Shown one piece after another: positions 24,541 to 33,025 of a DNA stretch of 64,000 nucleotides (position 1 is its first letter; every line of letters starts with the position of its first letter). Location: contig NZ_JUIV01000001.1 in NCBI RefSeq assembly GCF_004151235.1, forward strand, positions 186,001-250,000, in the 5' to 3' direction. The translations under genes were made by a program, and so were the position numbers. This stretch comes from Flavobacterium anhuiense (GTDB lineage: Bacteria > Bacteroidota > Bacteroidia > Flavobacteriales > Flavobacteriaceae). The notes under the pieces are model-generated. The model was given only the letters and a program-made list of their open reading frames with translations. It was not told the DNA's origin and searched no databases.

Positions 24541-24999
24541 TTATTTGTTGGTTCTATATTTTTCTAATAATTGATTTAGGAAAACTAATTCTTCAGGTTT
24601 TAAATTATTTGCAAACATTTGTTCGTGTTCATCAACTTTCGGATCTAACTCTTTTAAAACATCCAATCCTTTTTGTGTAATCGAAACTTCAATTTTTCTT
24701 CGATTATCTGGACAGACATTTCGCGTAACAAAATCCTTCAATAATAATTTATCTACCAAACGTGTTGTGTTGCTCGTTTTAGCAAGCATTCGTTCTTGTA
24801 TCACGCACATATTAGCAGGTTTCCCTTTTTGTCCTCTTAATATACGTAACACATTGTACTGTTCGCCAGATAAATCATACGGTTTCAGCAACTCGTTGAA
24901 ATGATCCTGAACCACATTCTGCGTGTACATGATATTCAGAATAACTTTTTTCGCATTATCCATCTTAACCGTACTCTTAATAACCTCTTCAATTGTCAT
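24541..24999 (-). CDS. MarR-family transcriptional regulator
   Basis: A 152-residue winged-helix dimeric regulator. The core is LKPYDLSGEQYNVLRILRGQKGKPANMCVIQERMLAKTSNTTRLVDKLLLKDFVTRNVCPDNRRKIEVSITQKGLDVL, with the wing D-x-R-R-K. The single Cys in NVCPDNRR, and one in MCVIQ, might sense oxidants or electrophiles, as in some MarR/DUF24-like sensors, but that is inference. It heads the nitroreductase-yceI group and has twin palindromes in its promoter. Confidence 0.92.
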   Translation of the reverse strand: MTIEEVIKSTVKMDNAKKVILNIMYTQNVVQDHFNELLKPYDLSGEQYNVLRILRGQKGKPANMCVIQERMLAKTSNTTRLVDKLLLKDFVTRNVCPDNRRKIEVSITQKGLDVLKELDPKVDEHEQMFANNLKPEELVFLNQLLEKYRTNK

Positions 25000-25014
25000 A
25001 GTCGTAAGTGTATA

Positions 25015-25058
25015 ATTTGTATATACAAATGTATAACTTTTAATAGTTGTATATACAA
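25015..25058 (-). promoter_or_regulatory. marR promoter with two palindromic operators
   Basis: ATTTGTATATACAAAT (25015-25030) is a perfect 16-base palindrome, and TTGTATATACAA recurs at 25047-25058, 30 bases away. Between and across them, on the minus strand, are a TTTG (-33-like) and TACATTTG (25033-25026, -7 like) separated by 22 bases. So both palindromes overlap the core promoter elements, as expected for an autorepressor site. Confidence 0.75.
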
Positions 25059-25288
25059 ATGTTGTGTTAATTTTTTGTTAATACGTTTAAAGCAAGTTTT
25101 TCAAGGAACTACAGAGAATGTTTTTTAGATGATAAAATTAAAATAATTTTTGTTGTAAAGGCTTGGTATGTTGTGAATTAATGGTTTTTTAATGTCGAAT
25201 GAAATTTTGCGTATAAAATATTTCTTAACCGATTTTTGTAAGATGCATTTAAGCTGAAAGATTCTCAGAATCAACAAGATTTAGTGAT

Positions 25289-26866
25289 TTATTGAAATTC
25301 AGACAAAAGAAAACCCTTCGCAATTTGTCTAAAATTGGCAATTTCGGAGTTTATCCACGCTTCATTGTGTTCCAATTCTTTGGCAAGTACTCTTGCTGTT
25401 TTTTCCGAAACTTCAATAGCAGCTCTGGCATCTAAGAATAATAAACGAACTCTTCTTGCTAAAATATCGTCTACAGTTCTTGCCATTTCGTAACGGATTG
25501 CCCAAACAACTTCTGCCATTGTAAATTCATGATTGGGATGCAGTTTTTCTTTTAATTCGGGTTCGCTTTCCTGTAATTCAATTATTTTCGAAATATCAGT
25601 ACCATATATATAAAGGTGATTTTCTCTGTCTGCAGCATTCGTTGGCTGATTTCCATGAATGGAAAGATGTTCTGTACGGCATTCTTTAGGTTGCAATTTG
25701 CCAGTCTTAATGGCTTTATCAATAATATCCTCAGCAATTTTTCTGTAAGTTGTCCATTTTCCTCCCGTAATAGTAATAAGACCCGTTTCAGAAACTATAA
25801 TTTTATGGCTTCTAGAAACTTCTTTGGTACTTTTGCCTTCTTCTTTCGGTGCAGCCAACGGACGCAATCCAGCAAAAACAGATAATACATCTTTTCTTTC
25901 TGGCTTTTTTGCCAAGAATCTTTGTGCGGTTTCCAAAACAAATTGGATTTCGCTTTCTAAAGCAATAGGTTCTAAACTTTGTTTCTTTATTAAAGTATCG
26001 GTTGTTCCAACTACAATTCGGTTGTGCCACGGAACAGCGAATAAAACTCTTCCGTCTTTTGTTTTTGGAATCATTAAAGCATTTTCGCCTGGAAGAAAAG
26101 ATTTATCAAGTACCAAATGAATTCCCTGACTTGGAACAATGTACTTTTTATAAACTGTATCATTTAATTTCATGATGGCATTTGTAAAAACTCCAGTTGC
26201 ATTTATTACAGAAGAACCTTTTATATCATAGTTAATTCCGCTTTCCTGATCTTGAACCGTAACGCCAATAATTTGGTTTTTGTCGTCTTTCAATAAATTG
26301 ATAACTTTTATATAATTTAAAAGACAAGCTCCATTTTCGACAGCTGTTTGGGCAAGATTAATAGCCAGACGAGAATCATCAAATTGCCCGTCATGATAAA
26401 TAACGCCATTGACCAAACCTTTTTCCTCAACGTTTGGAAGCATTTCGATAGTTTTCTTTTTTGAAAGATATTTTGAGCTTCCTAAACTTAAAAAACCTGA
26501 TAAAAGATCATAAATTTTTAATCCGATAGTGTAGAAATAACCGCTAAGCAAATGATAATTCGGAATTACAAACGATTGGTTTTTGACTAAATGAGCGGCG
26601 TTTTGTGCTAATAAACCTCGTTCTTTTAATGCTTCTCGAACCAAATGCACATCTCCTTGAGCCAAATAACGCACACCGCCATGAACCAATTTGGTGCTTC
26701 GGCTAGAAGTTCCTTTTGCAAAATCTACGGCTTCAAATAAAATAGTTTTGTAACCACGGCTTGCTGCATCAACTGCCGTCCCGAGGCCGCTTGCACCTCC
26801 GCCAATAATTATTACGTCCCATTTTCCGGTATTTTGTAGTTTGGTTAATTGCTCGGAGCGGTTCAT
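25289..26866 (-). CDS. glpD: Glycerol-3-phosphate dehydrogenase (FAD-dependent)
   Basis: A 525-residue flavoenzyme oxidising glycerol 3-phosphate to dihydroxyacetone phosphate and feeding electrons to quinone. The N-terminal dinucleotide fold is VIIIGGGASGLGTAVDAASRGYKTILFEA. It is followed by FAKGTSSRSTKLVHGGVRYLAQGDVHLVREAL, GVIYHDGQFDDSRL, VVGTTDT and ITITGGKWTTYRKIAED, and a C-terminal helical domain ends the protein. It is monocistronic with no glycerol kinase or facilitator nearby. Confidence 0.95.
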   Translation of the reverse strand: MNRSEQLTKLQNTGKWDVIIIGGGASGLGTAVDAASRGYKTILFEAVDFAKGTSSRSTKLVHGGVRYLAQGDVHLVREALKERGLLAQNAAHLVKNQSFVIPNYHLLSGYFYTIGLKIYDLLSGFLSLGSSKYLSKKKTIEMLPNVEEKGLVNGVIYHDGQFDDSRLAINLAQTAVENGACLLNYIKVINLLKDDKNQIIGVTVQDQESGINYDIKGSSVINATGVFTNAIMKLNDTVYKKYIVPSQGIHLVLDKSFLPGENALMIPKTKDGRVLFAVPWHNRIVVGTTDTLIKKQSLEPIALESEIQFVLETAQRFLAKKPERKDVLSVFAGLRPLAAPKEEGKSTKEVSRSHKIIVSETGLITITGGKWTTYRKIAEDIIDKAIKTGKLQPKECRTEHLSIHGNQPTNAADRENHLYIYGTDISKIIELQESEPELKEKLHPNHEFTMAEVVWAIRYEMARTVDDILARRVRLLFLDARAAIEVSEKTARVLAKELEHNEAWINSEIANFRQIAKGFLLSEFQ

Positions 26867-27417
26867 ATATGTATGGGACTTTTTGTTTAAAGCAAACTTA
26901 ACGAAATGAAATTAAAAATTGATGAAGAAATATTCCGTATGAATATCTGATTTCTAGAAATAAATAATATCATTTAGCACTGTGTTCTGTAAGGATGTTT
27001 GTTTTTTTATGGAAATTATTTATTCTAAGATGAATCAAACGTTCCTACGGAACGTATCAATGGAATTTAAATTTAAATTCTACCAATGAGACATTCCTAT
27101 GGAATGAATAGGTCATTAAAATACAAAAAACGATAGATTTTAAAACCTATAGGGTTTAACTAACTTAGAAATATTCCGTAGGAATATCTGGTTGGTAGAA
27201 AAAAAATATTGTTCAGAATTGTGTCCTGTAGGGACATCTGTTTTTTTTGTAAATGATATATAGGTCTATTAATAAAACGTTCCTACGGAACGTATAAATG
27301 GAATTTGATTTAAATTCTACCGATGAGACATTCCTACGGAATGAATTGCTTCTTAAAAAAGCAAAACCCGACAGATTCATAGAACCAGTCGGGTTAACAA
27401 TTTTACGGATTGTATAT
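26867..27417. repeat. Duplicated palindrome-rich intergenic repeat
   Basis: Two diverged direct copies of a unit of about 180 bases lie at roughly 26928-27109 and 27168-27346. Each copy carries the same series of short palindromes in the same order: ATTCCGTAGGAAT, GTCCTGTAGGGAC, CGTTCCTACGGAACG and ATTCCTACGGAAT, with the linker GGAATTT...TTTAAATTCTACC. An AACCTATAGGGTT palindrome sits between the copies. No protein-coding frame is supported. The palindromes share a CCTACGG/CCGTAGG core with changing flanks. Confidence 0.75.
27365..27395 (-). terminator. Terminator downstream of the GNAT / YeeE group
   Basis: The stem AACCCGAC / GTCGGGTT has a 15-base loop. On the minus strand it is followed by TTTGCTTTTTT. 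It lies 22 bases past the GNAT stop codon. Confidence 0.65.
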
Positions 27418-27936
27418 TTATATCAATCGTTTTTCAAATGCTTTTCTTGCAGAGCCTCTAAAATAGACTTCACCGCAATATGTATATTTTAATCTGTCTA
27501 AAATTTTCAACATCGGAGTATTATCGAAGTTTGTGTCTACTTTTATGCTGTAAATTTTATTTTCAACTGATAAGCCTTCAATATTCTCAAATAGTTTGGT
27601 TGCAATCCCTTTTCCCTTTGCCAATTTTGAAACCGCTACTCGATGCACAACAGTATAGTCGCCATCAGTAAGCCATTTGCCTTCTATATTTTCGTAAGCA
27701 GGTTCTTTGTCAAAAATAATAGCAGCATAAGCCAGAATCGATTCGTCTTCTGTAAAAACATATCCGTAATCATTTTCGATATCGCTTTTAATAGAAAGTT
27801 CATTCGGATATCCATCCTGCCATTGTGTACTTCCATCTAAACGTCTTTGTTCGATAGCATCTTGCAGGATTTCCCAGATTTGAGGTATTTCTGAAAGATT
27901 TGCTTTTCTTAGAGATAGCTTTTCTGTTGTATTCAT
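27418..27936 (-). CDS. GNAT-family N-acetyltransferase
   Basis: A 172-residue protein with the acetyl-CoA binding motif in VHRVAVSKLAKGKGIATKLFENIEG (consensus V-x-x-x-x-R/Q-x-x-G-x-G/A near residues 116-140) and the closing IKVDTNFDNTPMLKILDRLKYTYCGEVYFRGS. The acceptor substrate is unknown. It lies three bases downstream of the small YeeE/YedE gene on the same strand, so it is probably the tail of the sulfur-related transcript. Confidence 0.85.
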   Translation of the reverse strand: MNTTEKLSLRKANLSEIPQIWEILQDAIEQRRLDGSTQWQDGYPNELSIKSDIENDYGYVFTEDESILAYAAIIFDKEPAYENIEGKWLTDGDYTVVHRVAVSKLAKGKGIATKLFENIEGLSVENKIYSIKVDTNFDNTPMLKILDRLKYTYCGEVYFRGSARKAFEKRLI

Positions 27937-27939
27937 TTT

Positions 27940-28416
27940 TTAATGAGGCAATTTATCTTTAATCAAACCATAAACCCAAGTTCCGGCAATGGCGCTAACC
28001 AAAGTAACTACAATTACAGTTGCTCCTGTGCCAATTTGTGCAAAAAGCGGACCTGGACAAGCTCCTGTAATGGCCCATCCAAAACCAAATAATAATCCGC
28101 CATAGATTTGACCTTTATTAAAAGTCTTTGGCTGAATTTCGATTTTTTCTCCATCAAGAGTTTTGATATTGAATTTTTTAATCAACTGAACTGATATTAG
28201 CCCAACTGCAACAGCGCATCCAATTACGCCATACATGTGAAAAGATTCCAAATTGAACATTTCCTGAATACGGAACCAGCTGATGATTTCCGCTTTTACG
28301 AATACAATTCCGAAAAAGATTCCAACTATTAAGTATTTAAGGTTCGCTAATGCCGTTTCTTTTTTCTGGCTAGCATTAATTCCTTCGCCGTCTATATTTT
28401 TATTTTCTAAACTCAT
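27940..28416 (-). CDS. YeeE/YedE-family (DUF6691-type) membrane protein
   Basis: A 158-residue protein with four hydrophobic segments. The signature motif GGLLFGFGWAITGACPGPLFAQIGTG contains the conserved Cys of sulfur-compound transporters of the YeeE/YedE (TsuA-like) family. A second half-size YeeE gene lies 10 bases upstream. In Bacteroidota and Proteobacteria the two halves usually work as a pair that moves thiosulfate or sulfane sulfur. The MBL-rhodanese gene upstream on the same strand supports a role in sulfide/persulfide handling. Confidence 0.88.
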   Translation of the reverse strand: MSLENKNIDGEGINASQKKETALANLKYLIVGIFFGIVFVKAEIISWFRIQEMFNLESFHMYGVIGCAVAVGLISVQLIKKFNIKTLDGEKIEIQPKTFNKGQIYGGLLFGFGWAITGACPGPLFAQIGTGATVIVVTLVSAIAGTWVYGLIKDKLPH

Positions 28417-28426
28417 TTTTGAAATT

Positions 28427-28996
28427 TTAAAGTGAAAGAATATAAGGTAAAATCAAAAGTGCCATTACAAAACCGCCAATCATAAAACAGATTGTCGCTA
28501 CCAATGATGGCCATTGCAAGTTTGATAATCCCATAATCGCATGTCCGCTTGTACATCCTCCTGCGTAACGAGTTCCAAAACCTACTAAGAATCCGCCCAC
28601 TACAATCATGATAAATCCGCGAAGCGTCAATAAACTTTCCCAAGAAAATAATTGTGCAGGAACTAAACCGCTATGATCTGTGATTCCGTAAGTGGCTAAT
28701 TTCTCTGATAATTCAGGAGCAATTTCTACCGGATTTGGATTCGATAAAAAGTGAGCTGCGATAAAACCACCGAAAAATATTCCAAGAACGAAGAATAAAT
28801 TCCAGCTTTCTTTTTTCCAGTCGTATTTAAAAAATGAAATATTTGCAGGGATACAAGCCGCACAAATATGACGCAATGAAGAACTAATTCCGAAAGATTT
28901 ATTTCCGATAATTAATAAAATTGGAACAGTTAATCCAATCAAAGGGCCTGCGATATACCAAGGCCAAGGTTCTCTTATAATTTCAAGTATACTCAT
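28427..28996 (-). CDS. YeeE/YedE-family sulfur transporter half
   Basis: A 189-residue membrane protein with about five segments. It starts at ATG 28996 (MSILEIIREPWPWYIAGPLIGL); an upstream TTG/ATG extension would run into the repeat element ahead of the gene. It shows FGISSSLRHICAACIP (paired Cys, the likely sulfur relay site) and GFLVGFGTRYAGGCTSGHAIMGLSNLQWPSLVATICFM, the classical YeeE/YedE Cys motif. It partners the adjacent 158-residue half. Confidence 0.9.
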   Translation of the reverse strand: MSILEIIREPWPWYIAGPLIGLTVPILLIIGNKSFGISSSLRHICAACIPANISFFKYDWKKESWNLFFVLGIFFGGFIAAHFLSNPNPVEIAPELSEKLATYGITDHSGLVPAQLFSWESLLTLRGFIMIVVGGFLVGFGTRYAGGCTSGHAIMGLSNLQWPSLVATICFMIGGFVMALLILPYILSL

Positions 28997-29024
28997 AAAT
29001 AATTTAAAGATTAAGTATTTTTCT

Positions 29025-29147
29025 ACCATATAAGTTATATAAGAAATTATAAGTTGGAGTTCTTATATAACTTAGAAAAGTTAAGAAAATATAAGTAGTG
29101 GACTTAAAAACATTCCAACTAAAATGAACTTATATCACTTATATGGT
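29025..29147. repeat. Palindromic repeat element, copy 1
   Basis: The terminal arms ACCATATAAGTTATATAAG (29025-29043) and CTTATATCACTTATATGGT (29129-29147) are inverted repeats matching at 18 of 19 positions. They enclose an 85-base middle containing ATTATAAG-TTGGAG, AAAATATAAGTAG and AAAATGAACTTATATC. A second copy in opposite orientation lies at 30690-30806, on the other side of the MBL-rhodanese gene. It is non-coding, about 120 bp, with no transposase: a MITE- or REP-like element. Confidence 0.75.
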
Positions 29148-29166
29148 AAAAATTTATGTTCAATGT

Positions 29167-30585
29167 TTATGCTTTTAAAACCTTACTTTGACAAACAAAA
29201 TCTGATTTTGGAACATTAGTTTTCGAAATTGCTCCAAAACCTCCTTCAACTTCAGAGAAATTTCTGAAACCTCTTGCTTGAAGGATAGAGGCAGCAATCA
29301 TACTTCTGTAACCTCCAGCGCAATGCAAATAAAAATGCTCATTCGGATTAATGTCTTTTACCCAGTCATTAATATAAGCCAAAGGTTTGCTGTAAGCGTC
29401 ATCTATATGTTCTGCAGCGTATTCTGTTTCTTTACGGATATCTACAACTTTATCTTCTCCGAATTTAAATTCACTAGCAAATTGCTCAGCAGTGATTCTG
29501 TTTACAGTATCAATTTCAAAACCTGCGTTTTGCCAAGCTTCAAAACCGCCTTCCAAATGTCCGATAATTGTATCAAAACCAACACGGCTTAAACGCGTTA
29601 CAGTTTCTTCTTCCATACCAGTTGCTGTAACCAATATAATTGGCTGTTTTACGTCTGCAATTAAAGTTCCAACCCAAGGAGCAAAATCACCATTGATTCC
29701 GATATTAATAGATTGTGGAATAAATCCTTTGCTGAAATCAGCCGCACTTCTTGTATCTAGAATTAAAGCGCCAGTTTCTTCCGCTACGGCTTCAAATTCT
29801 TTTACGTTGATAGCTCTCATTCCGTTGTTTAGAACTGTTTCAAAGCTTTCGTAACCACCTTTGTTCATAGCCACGTTCATGCTGAAATAAGCAGGAGGAG
29901 GCAGCAAACCATCGGTAACTTCTTTGATAAATTCTTCTTCGGTCATATTAGCGCGCAAAGCATAATTTGTTGCTTTTTGATTTCCGATTGTCGAAACGGT
30001 TTCTTTGCTCATGTTTTTTCCGCAAGCACTTCCAGCTCCATGCGCAGGATATACAATTACATCATCAGCAAGCGTCATGATTTTATCTCTTAACGAATGA
30101 AATAAAATTCCAGCCAATTGGTCTTGTGTCATTCCAGCTGCTTTTTGAGCTAAATCTGGACGTCCAACATCTCCAATAAATAAAGTGTCTCCAGAGAAAA
30201 TGGCGTGATCTTTTCCGTTTTCGTCAATCAATAAAAAAGTAGTGCTTTCCATCGTGTGCCCTGGAGTGTGCAATACTTTAATGGTTACTTTTCCAATTTT
30301 AAATTCCTGTCCGTCTTTTGCAGAAATGCAGTCAAATTCGCAAGCAGCATTTGGTCCGTAAACAATTGGAGCTCCTGTTTCTTTGCTTAAGTCAACATGT
30401 CCAGAAACGAAATCGGCGTGAAAATGCGTTTCAAAAATGTATTTCAGTTTCACTCCGTCGCGCTCTAAACGATCCAGATAAGGTTGGATTTCTCTAAGCG
30501 GATCAATAATGGCCGCTTCGCCATTTGAAGTAATATAATATGCACCTTGAGCAAGGCATCCGGTGTAAATTTGTTCTATTTTCAT
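29167..30585 (-). CDS. MBL-fold persulfide dioxygenase-like protein fused to two rhodanese domains
   Basis: A 472-residue soluble protein. Residues 1-250 are a metallo-beta-lactamase domain of the ETHE1/persulfide dioxygenase-like kind (THFHADFVSGHVDLSKETGAPIVYGP, VLHTPGHTMEST, FSGDTLFIGDVGRPDL, VYPAHGAGSACG). Two rhodanese domains follow. The first (about 260-360) has LVTATGMEEETV where the active-site Cys loop should be, so it lacks the catalytic cysteine. The second (about 370-460) has HCAGGYRSMIAAS with its Cys intact. The expected role is oxidation or transfer of persulfide sulfur. It is in line with the two YeeE genes downstream. Confidence 0.92.
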   Translation of the reverse strand: MKIEQIYTGCLAQGAYYITSNGEAAIIDPLREIQPYLDRLERDGVKLKYIFETHFHADFVSGHVDLSKETGAPIVYGPNAACEFDCISAKDGQEFKIGKVTIKVLHTPGHTMESTTFLLIDENGKDHAIFSGDTLFIGDVGRPDLAQKAAGMTQDQLAGILFHSLRDKIMTLADDVIVYPAHGAGSACGKNMSKETVSTIGNQKATNYALRANMTEEEFIKEVTDGLLPPPAYFSMNVAMNKGGYESFETVLNNGMRAINVKEFEAVAEETGALILDTRSAADFSKGFIPQSINIGINGDFAPWVGTLIADVKQPIILVTATGMEEETVTRLSRVGFDTIIGHLEGGFEAWQNAGFEIDTVNRITAEQFASEFKFGEDKVVDIRKETEYAAEHIDDAYSKPLAYINDWVKDINPNEHFYLHCAGGYRSMIAASILQARGFRNFSEVEGGFGAISKTNVPKSDFVCQSKVLKA

Positions 30586-30689
30586 GATTCAGTAATAAAA
30601 ATAATGGAAGGCAAAGGTAGTCTTGTTTTTTAAAAAAATAGGTGACTAATGTTACAGAAATTAGGTTTTTGTGAAAAACATTTGGAGGT

Positions 30690-30806
30690 TTAAAGCATAT
30701 AAGTGATATAAGTTCATTTTAGATTGAGAGCTACTTATATTTACTTCTATTTTAAGCAATATAATAAACTCCAGCTTATAATTACTTATATTCCTGATAT
30801 GGTAGA
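30690..30806. repeat. Palindromic repeat element, copy 2 (inverted)
   Basis: The reverse complement of this stretch aligns with copy 1 (29025-29147) along its whole length: CTACCATAT, ATTATAAGCTGGAGT, AAATATAAGTAG, AAAATGAACTTATATCAC and TTATATG appear in the same order. One terminal arm (30785-30803) has diverged more than the other (CATATAAGTGATATAAG at 30696-30712). The two copies bracket a single gene in inverted orientation. Confidence 0.7.
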
Positions 30807-30848
30807 AAAAAATCTTTGTAATTTTACGTTTTTCCTAAGATTAACATA

Positions 30849-31439
30849 ATGAACACACAACATTTATTAGATCAAATTGCTTTTATAAAAGAAATTGATA
30901 AAGTAAAATACATTCAGCGTAAGACAAAGTTATTTAATAGCGACCGATGCGAAAATGATGCAGAACACAGCTGGCATTTGGCTTTGATGGCAATTGTTTT
31001 AGCAGAACATTCAAATGAACCGATTGATGTTTTGAAAGTGGTGAAAATGGTTTTGATTCATGATATTGTAGAAATTGATGCGGGAGACGTATTTATTTAC
31101 GATACAGTGAAAAATCATTCGAATACAGATGAAGAACGTTTGGCCGCAAACAGAATCTTTGGTTTATTGCCTAAAAAACAAGCTGAAGAATTAATCGCAA
31201 TCTGGGAAGAATTTGAAGCTGGTGTAACCAACGAAGCCAAATTTGCAAAATCTATGGACAGACTTGAACCATTATTGCAAAATACATCAAACAATGGCGG
31301 AACTTGGAAAGAGTTTGGAGTGAAATATGATAAAGTTTACGAAAAGAAAAGCGTTATAAAAGAAGGCTCAAAATCGATATGGAATTACGCTGAAGGTTTA
31401 ATTAATGAAAGTGTTGAAAAAGGGATTTTGGAGAAATAA
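30849..31439 (+). CDS. HD-domain hydrolase (YfbR / 5'-deoxynucleotidase-like)
   Basis: A 196-residue soluble HD-superfamily phosphohydrolase. Metal ligands are seen in CENDAEHSWHLALMAIVLAEH (His), KMVLIHDIVEIDAGDVF (HD pair) and the C-terminal AKSMDRLEPLL (Asp). It is close in layout to YfbR-type dNMP phosphatases and to the HDDC2 group. No neighbour hints at the substrate. It is monocistronic, reading away from the MBL-rhodanese gene. Confidence 0.88.
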   Translation: MNTQHLLDQIAFIKEIDKVKYIQRKTKLFNSDRCENDAEHSWHLALMAIVLAEHSNEPIDVLKVVKMVLIHDIVEIDAGDVFIYDTVKNHSNTDEERLAANRIFGLLPKKQAEELIAIWEEFEAGVTNEAKFAKSMDRLEPLLQNTSNNGGTWKEFGVKYDKVYEKKSVIKEGSKSIWNYAEGLINESVEKGILEK

Positions 31440-31676
31440 TAGTTTTTGTATTTAGAAATTGTAAGAAGCTCAACAAAGAATGGCTTCTCGTTGCGGAGTT
31501 ACTTGCGAAGATTTCTCCTTCGTCGAAATGACAAACTTTGCTAAAATTGTAAGTGTAATTAATACCTTTAAATTGTTGAAAAGTTTAACAAATATCGAGC
31601 GATAAACTTTTTTTAAAGGGCGTTAATTCGGGTTCTAATGGTTAAATTTGTGGAACTTCATAAACAAATTACCATT

Positions 31677-33023
31677 ATGGAAGAAATGCTCTTTTATGAT
31701 CGAATGCAATTTGCCTTCACGATCACTTTTCATTATCTCTTTCCGCAACTTACAATGGGTCTTTCGCTCATCATTGTGTACTTCAAGTGGAAATATCTAA
31801 AAACTCAAGACGAACAATACAATCACGCCACCCATTTTTGGATGAAAATCTTCGCCCTCAATTTTGCAATGGGCGTTGTAACAGGAATCCCAATGGAGTT
31901 TCAGTTTGGAACCAACTGGGCTAAATTCTCCGAATTAACCGGGGGAATCATCGGTCAGACCTTGGCAATGGAAGGAATGTTTTCTTTCTTTCTCGAATCT
32001 TCTTTTCTAGGTTTATTTTTGTTTGGAGAAAAACTTCTGGGACATAAATGGCATTTTGTAACCGGATTATTAATTATGATTGGTTCTTGGGCCAGCGGTT
32101 TTTTAATCATTGCCACACATTCATGGATGCAGAATCCTGTGGGTTACGAAATCTTGGAAAACGGAAAATTTGTGTTGAATAACTTTCAAGCACTATTCTT
32201 AAATCCTTGGCTTTGGCCTTCTTTTCTGCACAATCAAGCCGCTTCTCTGGTGACAAGTTCTTTTGTTGTGGCTGGAATTGGAGCTTTCTATATTTTAAGC
32301 AATAAAAATGTTTCTTTCGGAAAACTATTTTTAAAAACAGGAGTAATCTTCGGATTGATTTCGAGTATTATCGTAGCTGTTCCCACAGGCGATTTATTGG
32401 CTAAAAATGTGGTGAAATATCAGCCTGTGACTTTTGCCGCAATGGAAGGAATTTTTCATACCGAAAAGAAAGGTTCAGAAATTGTCTTAATCGGTCAGCC
32501 AGACGTAAAAGATAAAAAACTCGATAATAAAATTGCCGTTCCGAATATTTTAAGTTTCCTGACTTATGGAAATTGGGATCAGGAAATTCAAGGTTTAGAT
32601 CAATTTGAAGAAGATCTGCATCCAACTAATATTTCGGGATTGTATTATGCCTATCATATTATGGTTGGTCTTGGTACCGTTTTTATTGGATTAATGGTGC
32701 TTTCGCTTTTTCAATTAATAAGAGGAAAATTATTTGAAACCAAATGGCTTTTATGGTCTTTGATGTTTATGATGCCATTTCCATATATTGCCAATACTAC
32801 AGGCTGGTACACGGCAGAATTAGGAAGACAGCCTTGGCTGGTTTATAATTTAATGCGAACAGCATCTGGAGCTTCACCAACAGTTTCGTCAGGAAATACA
32901 TTGTTTACATTGCTTGGGTTTATTGGTTTATACCTTTTACTGGGAATGCTGTTTTTGCTTTTGATTGGAAAAATTATCAATAAAGGACCGCATCATGTGG
33001 AACTTTCAACAGAAAAAATATAA
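31677..33023 (+). CDS. cydA: Cytochrome bd ubiquinol oxidase subunit I
   Basis: About 448 residues from ATG 31677 (MEEMLFYDRMQFAF); an in-frame ATG at 31638 would add 13 residues. Heme ligand regions are visible: FTITFHYLFPQLTMG (His for heme b595), AYHIMVGLGTVFIGLMVLS (His for b558) and the GRQPWLVYNLMRT motif after the quinol loop. The Q-loop is of the short type. Together with cydB it reduces oxygen with high affinity and pumps no protons. No cydX-like or cydCD genes follow within the window. Confidence 0.95.
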   Translation: MEEMLFYDRMQFAFTITFHYLFPQLTMGLSLIIVYFKWKYLKTQDEQYNHATHFWMKIFALNFAMGVVTGIPMEFQFGTNWAKFSELTGGIIGQTLAMEGMFSFFLESSFLGLFLFGEKLLGHKWHFVTGLLIMIGSWASGFLIIATHSWMQNPVGYEILENGKFVLNNFQALFLNPWLWPSFLHNQAASLVTSSFVVAGIGAFYILSNKNVSFGKLFLKTGVIFGLISSIIVAVPTGDLLAKNVVKYQPVTFAAMEGIFHTEKKGSEIVLIGQPDVKDKKLDNKIAVPNILSFLTYGNWDQEIQGLDQFEEDLHPTNISGLYYAYHIMVGLGTVFIGLMVLSLFQLIRGKLFETKWLLWSLMFMMPFPYIANTTGWYTAELGRQPWLVYNLMRTASGASPTVSSGNTLFTLLGFIGLYLLLGMLFLLLIGKIINKGPHHVELSTEKI

Positions 33024-33025
33024 GT

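Noticed and set aside
26928..27346. Possible insertion sequence remnant
   Set aside because: There is no transposase frame and no terminal inverted repeats around the whole block. The palindromes are internal and repeated, so it is listed as a repeat region instead.
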